64,000 nt of DNA, from the NCBI RefSeq assembly GCF_016920785.2, contig NW_024609846.1, positions 105,390,831-105,454,830 of the forward strand, given 5' to 3'. Positions 55,892 through 64,000 of this stretch are shown here, piece by piece. Below the pieces are notes generated by a model. The model saw nothing but the letters and a program-made list of their open reading frames with translations. It did not search any database and had not been told where the DNA came from. Made by a program: the position numbers and the translations under genes. This DNA comes from Ixodes scapularis. Its lineage: Eukaryota > Arthropoda > Arachnida > Ixodida > Ixodidae. Numbering within the stretch: the stretch's first letter is position 1; each line of letters opens with the position of its first letter.

Positions 55892-57479
55892 ACCCAGGTG
55901 AAAATGTCTAATTGGGACCAGTTGAAAATCTAACTCGTTTCAACTGGTTTAAGTTGGGAGTCAACTGGTCTCAACAGGTTCCGGTTGGGAGTCAACTGGG
56001 TTCAGTTGGGAGTCAACCGGTCCCAGTTGGAAGTCAACTGGTTCTAGTTGGTAGTCATTTGGTCCCAGTTGGGAGTCAACTGGTCCCATTGGGGGTCAAC
56101 TGGTCCCAGTTGAGAGTCAACTAATTTCAGTTGGGGTCAAATGGTCCCTCTCGGGGGTAAACTGGTCCAAGTTAGGAGTCAACTGGTCCCAGTTAGGAGT
56201 CAACTGGTTCCAGTTGAGAGTCAACTGGTCCCAGTTAGGAGTCGACTGGTTCCAGTTGGGAGTCAACTGGTCCCTATAGGGACGGGGTAGAGAAGAAACA
56301 CCAGAACGTAAAAGAGACAGAAAATAGACAGGACTACGTCTCAAAGTTCTCAGGTTAATCCAACATTATTAATATTCACGAGCTTGCTGCACCCTTACGA
56401 GATTTTCTTGGAATAAATATATGTTTATAAAGAAGGAACAGGTATCAGTTTCCGCACGCATGTGGTGGTTCTAGAGGCAACATGAGGCCGCTTTCCTTTC
56501 TCTCCTGGAGAGTTCAGTTTATTTATTAATTGAAGTTATCCTGCAGCATCCAAAGGGCATTATCGCAAAAGTGGTAAAACAATTCAATCATAATTTAGTT
56601 AAAAATACCCTAGAATCCTTAGCGAAAACTAATACAGTGAAACCCGTTTAGAACGATCCCACGTACGGCGAATTATTGTCGATATCAAACTCACAAAAAA
56701 ATTTAAATAAAAATGCATGTAAAGAGTACTTTGTATAACAAACAACCTATTGGCTATATCAAACTTTTCCACCTCGGGAAGGCTTCCAAAAACGCGCAAA
56801 TATTCGTCTTCTAGCCTGTTCCTTTCACCAAAAAAAGCAGGAAAGAAATTTCCAAAGGCTCAGGTTGCGAACGAAATTGAGCGAAGAGAAGCGAATCAGA
56901 AGGGGGAGAAAGCAATAAAAATACTCTCTGCACGCACGCACAGCAAAAACAATTTTTTTTCATCCCAATACCGTTGCCCACAAAAAGAAGCGATTCAGAA
57001 AAGTAGATAAGCTGAAAACGCAAACTCTGCACGTGTGGAAAAAAAGAAAAAAAAAACTTTACAGCGCGTTGTTACAAGGCGGAAGCGAAGAGATGAGAAA
57101 GAAAGAGGAGTTCTCGCCTTACAACGAACGCATCGTGGAAGTTCAATATAAATAGTTTTTGCTATATCGAATTACTTGCTATATTGAACTGATCGTGGCG
57201 TTTCCTGCTGTTCGTTATTAACGGGTTTGACTTTACGTTTGAAGTATGTCCCATTGTATTTTAAGTGTTTTTTGTATTTTCAAATACACGAAACTACACA
57301 AAAATACATAAATATCTGGTACCAACAATAATACATAAATGCCAAGCAATAATCTAAATAAACGTTAAATGTCGTTTCTCAGGTGGCTAAAATAACAAAT
57401 ATTACACGAGGTAGGCTTCCACAGAACATGACTTGTAAAGAGAGGACATATTTTAAGCAAGCAGTTATTTTTTTTACAA

Positions 57480-57509
57480 ATTTTATGCCCCCCCCCCCCC
57501 CCAAAAAAA
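57480..57509. repeat. C18/A9 homopolymer tract
   Basis: A C-run followed directly by an A-run within the interior of the foldback-like element. Confidence 0.9.
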
Positions 57510-57589
57510 AACACTTTTTTTTAGTGGTTGGTAACACTGTAGTCCATCAATCCAAAGGTGTCTGTTGTCTATCACTGACCCCGCGAGTT

Positions 57590-57995
57590 CCACGTTTTTA
57601 GCCGGAAAACATCTAAATCCTCGCTGCAAAGTTCCTGGAGTGCTCTATGACTGTTTAAGAAACGCATACGATAAGTTTTTCCATCGTCCGTGTAGCTTTT
57701 CAAGCTCTGAGGTGCACGTTTTGTCGTGCAGTGACGGCCGATTCAACATGGCTGCCATCTTACCGCCACTGGTGGCCAGCCGTAGCTGAGTCTTTCAGCA
57801 GGAAAATACCCTAATCATCGCCGAAAAGTTCTTGGAAGTCCCCGTGGATGCGCGAGTAAGGCGCACGGTATGTTTCCCGGCCGTTTACATGCCTTTTCAA
57901 GAGCCGAGGAGCTGATTCCCATCATGATGCGGCTGCAAAATCTACATCGCACCGATGTTCCCGCCTGCCTGGCCAGCCTTAGCGGCACCTCTCGT
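57590..57995 (+). repeat. ~200-bp tandem duplication inside the foldback-like element
   Basis: AGCCGGAAAACATCTAAATCC ... GGTGGCCAGCCGTAGC (57600-57787) and AGCAGGAAAATACCCTAATC ... CTGGCCAGCCTTAGC (57799-57983) are diverged copies. Shared inner words include CCTTTTCAAG-like and GGCTGC. Non-coding as far as I can tell. Confidence 0.5.
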
Positions 57996-59011
57996 GTAAC
58001 TTTGCGATGCCTTCTGACGGTCGGCAGGTGCGCCAGATGCCTTCGCGAATCTCCAGGCATTTGCGGGACGTCCGGATTATGACCAGGGGGTTACAAGGTG
58101 AAAACTGGTGTCCGAGACCGACCACCTTTGTTTGTGGCAATCGCCAGTATCGCCTCCATCGGGGTAGGTCGTTAGATTTCCAGGCATCGGGCCGCCGACC
58201 GAAACACTGCCGACAGCTGATCTTCAACAGCACATAAGAAGCATTTTTTTTTTCTCAGAAAGTACTTTTTCTAGTAGTCGAGTTTGTTTTTAATGTTAGT
58301 TTACAGATGCGTCTGGGTCCCAGAAGTTGTGCAAGTGGAAACTATTTTTCTTAACCGGTTCCTCTGTTTCTTTTCCTTTTTTCGTCGCACATGTGAGCGT
58401 TATAGAAAGTGCTTGTTTTTGTTGAGCATAAAAGTGCATTCGTTAGTGATATGCGAATAATGTTGTGTAAATACAAAACCCTGTAAAAAAAAAACAAAAA
58501 AAACAACAACTAGAAGACTGATGGGATATAGTTTACCATTGTACCGATAGTACAAAATAAACCAGTTTCTAATTGCAATCTGTGAAGTACTCAATGCGTT
58601 TTACAGTTCTATTTTGTGCATTTGCTGTGGAAAACGTTTCATGGACATACGTTTCATCGACACGAACGCTTCGACACTCGTTACTCGCATTGCATGCTGG
58701 ATGCACATTTTGTCACGCATGTATCACTGAGGTTCCAGTTGGAAAAATACTAATCGGTATATGCCAGTTGGGGAGCTCCGAAACACAATTGCTCAAACCC
58801 AGAAGCATAATCTAGCGCCTAGTTTGACCAGCTGCAACTGGGATCCAACTGGTCCCAGTCTAACTGGGACCAGTTGCAACTGGGTCCACACTGGTCCCGG
58901 TCTAACTGGGACTCAACTGGGACCAGTTGCAACTGAGACCCAACTGGGAATTGTCCCTTAAACCAGTTGAACTGGGACCAGTTGGATCCCAATTAGAAAT
59001 TTTCACCTGGG

Positions 59012-60520
59012 AAGAACCTTGTTGAGTTCAAGCGACGAAAAGCCAAGGCTCGTTGGACTAGGAAGCAGGCAAAGCGGGAGTCGTGGATGAAGTATCTCTC
59101 TTCTTTAACCAGCTTTGTCCCGGCCAAAGTGGCGTGGGACAGATACAGGAAAGTAAATGGGGATTATAGGTGCTTTGCCATTCCAACATTTATTGCTCCT
59201 TTTTCGTCATTACAAGATATTGGTAACATACTCGGGGAACATTTTTATTATTCATCTAGTTTAGCCAACTACAGTGTTACCTTCGGACAGTTAAAAGCTC
59301 GTGCGGAACGACAAAAGCTTGTCATGTCAGGAGTAAATTCAGCATTTTATAACCAACCATTTACGCGATGCGAGCTTGAGATGGCTCTTAATGTGACAAA
59401 GCTCTCTGCCCCTGGTCCCGATGGAATTCATTATGAAATGCTGCGCCGCCTTTCTCCAGAATCCATTGAAAACCTTCTCCTGTTTTTTAATCTTTGGTGG
59501 GAAAAAAATGTTTCCCTCAGGCTTGGAAACAGGCGCATGTCATCCCCCTCCTAAAGCCTAACGAAGACCCCTCACAACCATCAAGCTACCACCCAATTAC
59601 ACTGACAGGCTGCCCTGGGAAAACATATGAAACGCTTATAAACAGGCGACTGGTGTACATGTTAGAAATCCAGAGGGACTTTGATAACAATCGATGTAGA
59701 TTCCGCCAAGGTCGATCTACCCTTGACCACTTGTTACGCATGGAAACTGTGATACGTGAGGCGTTTGTAAACCGGCAGCACTGTGTTGCAGTATTTTCGA
59801 TTTAGAGAAGGCATATGATACAGCGTGGAGGTATGGGATTCTCCGAAACCTGTATGCCTGTAATATCCGGGGCCGTATGCTGCGAAGCATAAAGGAATAT
59901 CTGACAGACAGGACTTTCCAAGTTCGTCTCGGCTCAGCCCTATCTGATTCCTTTGTTCAAGAAAATGGAGTCCCTCAAGGGGGTGTTTAAAGTGTGACTT
60001 TGTTTTTGCTAACAATGAGTTCACTCGCACAACTGCTGCCACCTTCTATTTCATATTCTCTTTATGCTGATGATACACAGATTTCATCATCGTCTTGTAA
60101 CCTCTCTAGTTGTGAGCGCCAGTTGCAGTTAGCCATAAACAAACTGTCCAAGTGGGCTGACGAAAATGGGTTCAAGTTCTCTGCTTCAAAAACGGTCTGT
60201 GTGCCGTTTTCTTTGCGACGCGGGCTGCCTTTCGATACATCCCTGGAATTAAATGGAACTCCTATACCTGTTAGGAAGGAGCACAAAATTATTGGTGTAA
60301 TATTTGATAGAAAGCTTAACTTTATTTCCCACCTTAAAGCGCTGAAGCAAAAATGTCTTCAGGCAACAAACCTTCTGAAAGTTTTATCTCAGAAGTCTAG
60401 GGGATCTGGTAGATAATGTATCCTGCAGCTATACAATACCCTTGTACGATGCCGCCTTGACTACGGTGCCGTAGTGTATGGATCGGCTCGGCCTTTGCCC
60501 TTAAAATGTTGGACCCACTC
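59012..60520 (+). pseudogene. LINE ORF2, reverse transcriptase domain
   Basis: KLSAPGPDGIHYEML, HVIPLLKPNEDPSQP and SYHPITLT, RQGRSTLDHLL, then DLEKAYDTAW (first catalytic Asp), GVPQGGV before a stop, and SLYADDTQI (the catalytic YADD). Breaks: a frameshift near 59500-59550, one before DLEKAYD near 59797, and a stop at 59987 plus one at about 60414. The remaining frame reads YNTLVRCRLDYGAVVYGSA to about 60520. Confidence 0.85.
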
Positions 60521-60534
60521 TATTGAAAATTCTT

Positions 60535-60764
60535 ATTTGTATGAGAAATTTCTGTGTCGAATAAACACATATGAATCATACAAGATATATAAGAACATGT
60601 AAGAACCATATAAAACCATATAAGAAACTTATGAGAAGTTTCTTATTTATTTTTTATATGGCTTTCATGTATCTTAAATGGTTCTTATATGATTCTTATA
60701 TGTCCTTATATATCTTGTATGATTCATATGTGTTTATTGGACACGAGAAATTTCTCATACAAAT
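60535..60764. mobile_element. 230 bp palindromic MITE in the LINE
   Basis: ATTTGTATGAGAAATTTCTG at the left is mirrored by AGAAATTTCTCATACAAAT at the right, and the arms stay complementary for about 90 bases (AATCATACAAGATATATAAG and so on). It interrupts ORF2 between the RT and the next domain. Confidence 0.75.
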
Positions 60765-60769
60765 GACTT

Positions 60770-62011
60770 TTTTCACTAGGGAGTTCACGAAATCGGCATT
60801 GCGACTGGCAAGAGGAGCCTTCCGAACGTCACCCGTCCTCAGTTTGTATGCAGAATTCAATGAGCTGTCCCTGAACAAATGACGTACATATCTTAGTCTA
60901 ACATATGCTTACAAGATTCTGGCCGACCCCCAGCATCCGACGTACTCTTCACTTAGAAGGTCAAGATTCTTTCGCCTTTTTCAAAATAAGCCAAGCATTG
61001 CGACACCGTTAAGCTTCCGTATTGAACATCTTCGCACTTCTCTGCACCTTCCCCTGGATCAGGTCGGCCTCGTTAGGAAAGTCAACGGTATTCCACTTTG
61101 GAAAGCACACCGAGTTGAATCCGACTGGTCTCTCGCGAAGTTCAACAAGCACGGCATTTCCCATGCTGTAATTAAGCAAGAGTTGGGTGAATTGCAAACT
61201 AAGTACGATTGTTATCTTCATGTTTATACAGATGGTGCCAAGACCTGCTCTTTTGTCGGTTGCGCTGTGTATTCTGAAAGCTTCTCCAAGGTTCAAGGAC
61301 TTGACTGTATTGCCAGCATTTTTACCGCGGAGCTCTATGCGGTATCAACGACGATCGAATGCATTATCAATAGGAAAATACTGAGGGCGTTCCTGTTTGT
61401 TGACTCTCAAAGTGTGATTCTTGCAGTTTTCTCTCTTAAAGATACTAAAAATATGCTTGTACAACAGATTCGATATAAACTTAACTCTGCTTTGCATGGA
61501 GGTCAAAATATAAAATTTTGTTGGGTACCCAGTCACATTGGCATACAACCAATGAAGAAGCCGTCAAGTTTGCAGGGTCTGCCGGTAACCTTCCACTATC
61601 TCTGTCCTGTTTATCCTATCGATATTTAAGCCCTTGGTAAAGTCTTCGATTCTTCATCCTTGGCAATTGGAATGGGATATGAAGTGCGATAAGAAGGTTC
61701 TTGTTACCAAACCGGCTTTGGGAGTTTGGGAAAGCTCTTCATGCAAGAGCCGACTTCATGAAACGTTGTTGTGCCGTCTCAGAATAGGACACTCTTTTAC
61801 AACCCATAGGTATCTGCTTTCGGTAGAGGATCCACCAGTCTGCGATCAGTGTGGTGATAGGTTCACTGTTTTGCATATCTTGTGGATGTGCCCCGGCCTC
61901 GAGCCCAAGCGCCGCATTCATTTCCCTGAATTTTTTCAACATCATATCCCATTTCATTCTGCTCTCCTTCTGGAAGAGAATCCTCTAGTCCCTCTTGAAC
62001 TAGCAATATAA
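60770..62011 (+). pseudogene. LINE ORF2, RNase H and terminal zinc finger
   Basis: ALRLARGAFRTSP opens the linker. RNase H follows with YTDGAKTCSFVG (Asp), FTAELYAV (Glu), FVDSQSVI (Asp) and WVPSHIGI (His). After a frame change at about 61560-61634 the C-terminal part reads LCRLRIGHSFTTH and CDQCGDRFTVLHILWMC, the CCHC finger. It ends at 62011. RNase H in this place is typical of the I group. Confidence 0.85.
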
Positions 62012-62169
62012 TTTCTTGGTAGTGTTGGCCTTTTACACCGATACTAGCTTCTGGTTATCCGTTTGTAGATCCCGTTTTATAGTACAGACAGTGATGCCTT
62101 CAATTAGTTTGGCGCAGATGGCCTCGTAGCTATTGCGCCAAAAAAACCCAAATTCTCTCTCTCACCCAC

Positions 62170-62556
62170 ATATTGTCGCGGACGGAAAAGGGTTGACAAG
62201 CTTAAAACAAAAAATAAAGGTTTAATCGGCACACTTGTGCTAGAAACAAAAGAAGGAAAGATCATCGAGAAAACAGCAGCGAGCATCGAAGTCGGCAGCA
62301 GCGAGCGTCGGGGTGTGGACGTAACAGCTGGCTACGGGAAGTGTGTGAGAGTTTATCGTCGTAGGAAAGTGACTCGGCAAGACAGCGCTGGGCCTTCGGC
62401 ATCTCGAACATTTGGTCTAGAATGTTTCAGCGTCGAACACTCAGGACGCCGTCTCGGCAAGTTCATGTTGACTCCTTATCTATTGCACTCGGTGTAAGGG
62501 TAAACACGAATCTTCGAGAGGTACGTAGAAGCGTTTCCTCGCGGCCACGCACGCTG
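62170..62556. other. No recognisable gene
   Basis: Purine-rich unique-looking sequence with an AATAAAG at about 62212. Nothing is assigned. Confidence 0.35.
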
Positions 62557-62670
62557 CAATATATCCACATTGGAATCGGGCAGGGGTGTGTATATAACCC
62601 TGGATCCTTGCAGGTATTGCAGCGAGACCTTTCACTCAACATTCTCCGAGGTGCGGTGCGTTAACAATCT
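62557..62670 (-). mobile_element. Decayed SINE copy
   Basis: ATCGGGCAGGGGTGTGTATA, ACCCTGGATCCTTGCAGG and GCAGCGAGACCTTTC align with 5930-5995 of the SINE at 5875-6052. The B box is destroyed. Confidence 0.45.
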
Positions 62671-62932
62671 GGTACGTATCCCCAGTGTTCGTTCATCGAC
62701 AGTGTGGACAGACGACGTATCGGCTATGAGTTCCTCGTTCGGCATTGTGCGTCTGGTTGTTGTTAGTTAACAAAACGTATAGTACCTTTCAAGGTGTTGC
62801 CTCTCCCCGTTCTCAAAGGCAAGGCCCTCGTTCGTAATGAAATGATTTCTGAAAGCCGTAGAAAAAGTAAGACAGCCATTGCTAGCTAGGACTAGAAAAC
62901 GACGCCGGCGCGCCCGAATCCTTGACCGTGCT

Positions 62933-63113
62933 GCAGGCACGTAGCCAGGGTTTTGCTCCGGGGGGGGGGGGGGAGGGGGGGGGGGTCCCGTTCATGACAA
63001 AATGCCGTATGAGGGGGAGGGGGGAGAGGAGGTCGCAGCAAAATGAAAGATTTTGAAGGGGGGGGGGCGGGCCACATGCCCCCCCCCCCGCCCTACCCCG
63101 GCTACGTGCCTGC
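62933..63113. mobile_element. 181 bp G-rich MITE with GCAGGCACGTAGCC ends
   Basis: Ends GCAGGCACGTAGCCAGGG and the complement of GCAGGCACGTAGCCGGGG. Long G-runs follow the left end and a C-run precedes the right end. Non-coding. Confidence 0.7.
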
Positions 63114-63254
63114 CCTGCTGCTTCCTATGCACGAGGAACAGACAACCACCTTGCTCACTTTGATTGGAGGAATAGAGTCAAAAGAGACAAAGGTAGCTAG
63201 CCTTTAAGTCTACCTAGGATTCTTTTAATTGGAGTTCGGTGCCGTGACATCACT

Positions 63255-63285
63255 GTGCGAGGCAAACCCAAAAGAAATCGGAACA
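63255..63285 (+). repeat. mariner-end-like fragment
   Basis: GCGAGGCAAACCCAAAAGAAATCGGAAC resembles the left end of the mariner at 26149 (ACGAGGGGAGACCCAAAAGAAACCGAAC). No second end was found within the remaining sequence. Confidence 0.4.
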
Positions 63286-63544
63286 ACTTTTTAATGCGTT
63301 AGCATTAGAACAATCGTTTTGACAAAAACCCGACGGTGTCTTTCGTTTGTCAGCTGTCGCGTTACGACGCTCCCATTGGTCCAAAGCGCTGACGTGAGCA
63401 CGCGTCAACCTCTCCCTCTCTTCCCGGCGCTGACAAACTGACAGACACCGCCAGGGTTTTCGTAAAAACGAGCCCTTTCGTTTTTGTAAGTCACGCGCAC
63501 AGCTGCCGCGGAGCCAGAAAGGAGGAGGCGCCGCGCCACACCTT

Positions 63545-63750
63545 CTAGATAACAAAGCCGTAGTACTGAATGAAATGGCTGAATCAGAGAAGACCAACGC
63601 TGGACACAGATTGGAACGAAGGCTGCATCAGCGCTCGGCTTCGAGCCAAGTTTGAGCCGAACGTCGACGCAATCGTCGTGTCCAATTTGTGCCCAGCGTT
63701 GGCCTTCTCTGATGACGCCATCTCATTCCGCACTACGGCCTTGTTGCGCC
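63545..63750. repeat. Inverted repeat element, ~60 bp arms
   Basis: GAATGAAATGGCTGAATCAG, AGAAGACCAACGCTGGACAC and AGATTGG (63567-63614) are complementary to 63682-63733 (CCAATTTGTGCCCAGCGTTG and so on); the outer parts (AACAAAGCCGTAGTACTG) also pair. Frames on both strands (63250-63597 minus, 63570-63827 plus) are related because of this symmetry and are not taken as genes. Confidence 0.6.
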
Positions 63751-64000
63751 GCGACGCGGTGGAATGCGGGCGTGCTCAGTCGCCGCTCTGCTCTTGCCGG
63801 TTGTTTTTTCCCTCTGGTTTTCTGTAGTAGCGGTGCGTGGGCTGTGATGTGTGTGTGCAGTTAAAACGATGGATGCTTTTCACCCCACGAGTGACATGGA
63901 TGCGGTTCCTTTCACAAGTGGTATGGATGTGGCTCTTTTCATGATACGGATGACCGTTTCCAAAGGCGTCGACGCACTCTGACAGGCAGAGTAAAAAAAG

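Larger units (their letters stand above)
55892..59011. mobile_element. Foldback-like element with minisatellite arms
   Basis: Inverted tips CCCAGGTGAAAAT (left, from 55893) and ATTTTCACCTGGG (right, to 59011). The left arm (about 55950-56280) is some 15 tandem copies of a 21-bp unit, GGTCCCAGTTGGGAGTCAACT. The right arm (about 58730-59000) carries the same words in inverse orientation. Long inverted ends built from short tandem repeats are the hallmark of foldback/Galileo-type elements. No transposase is seen in the 2.4 kb interior. Confidence 0.7.
52905..62165 (+). mobile_element. Near full-length I-type LINE, dead and twice interrupted
   Basis: A long 5' UTR (52905-53500), ORF1 with three zinc knuckles, ORF2 with apurinic-type endonuclease, reverse transcriptase, RNase H and a terminal CCHC finger, and a 3' end GCGCCAAAAAAACCCAAATTCTCTCTCTC-like tail (62133-62163). 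Insertions are 55892-59011 and about 60535-60764. Without them the element would be about 5.9 kb. The left boundary is an estimate; a target duplication was not found. Confidence 0.8.

Overview
This window looks like repeat-rich arthropod nuclear DNA, most likely from a tick (Acari: Ixodida). The basis is an intronless cytosolic sulfotransferase of the kind expanded in ticks, together with Penelope-like, mariner, P/THAP9-like, hAT-like, I-type LINE and MITE remnants. The organism call is inference; only the families themselves are visible. I see no bacterial operons, rRNA, intact tRNA or CRISPR.

Layout. 1-3 kb: one apparently intact host-type gene, a cytosolic sulfotransferase on the minus strand (1575-2504). 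3-9 kb: dispersed repeats and a dense cluster of palindromic MITEs plus a tRNA-derived SINE (4.56-6.92 kb), then a 5'-truncated I-type LINE tail (7.9-8.6 kb). 9.75-13.26 kb: a decayed P-element/THAP9-like transposase on the minus strand, split by two tandem ~0.69 kb Harbinger-like MITEs. 14.9-18.8 kb: an I-type LINE remnant split by a 2.1 kb repeat with matching ends, followed by an 850 bp inverted-repeat element. 19.4-26 kb: a palindromic MITE, a minisatellite, a dinucleotide tract, a 641 bp MITE, an LTR-like stretch and a LINE ORF1 fragment carrying a 2A-like motif. 26.1-27.5 kb: an almost complete mariner. 29.1-30.8 kb: a TTAA-flanked element carrying a decayed THAP domain. 31-32.2 kb: a hAT-type non-autonomous element with an 8-bp duplication. 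32.5-38.4 kb: two head-to-head copies of an unknown ~1.1 kb repeat (called X here), the right one interrupted by a Penelope-like element that is itself interrupted by a second, nearly intact Penelope-like element.

39-45 kb is mostly anonymous, with weak exon candidates and hairpins. 45.4-52.0 kb is a 6.6 kb CpG-rich tandem array of alternating 15/16-bp monomers (62-bp higher unit). It lacks stop codons in most frames, so it throws spurious ORFs of up to 2266 codons; a collapsed inverted copy of the same family lies at 52.69-52.90 kb. About 52.9-62.17 kb is one near full-length but dead I-type LINE (ORF1 zinc knuckles, endonuclease, reverse transcriptase, RNase H, C-terminal zinc finger, 3' tail). 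It is interrupted by a 3.1 kb foldback-like element whose inverted ends are built of 21-bp tandem repeats, and by a 230 bp palindromic MITE. The last 1.8 kb holds a G-rich MITE and further inverted repeats.

Apart from the sulfotransferase nothing looks like a working host gene. The genes do not cooperate in a pathway; the window is mainly a record of nested transposition. All similarity calls were made by eye from motifs, without database searches, and boundaries are approximate unless a target-site duplication is given.
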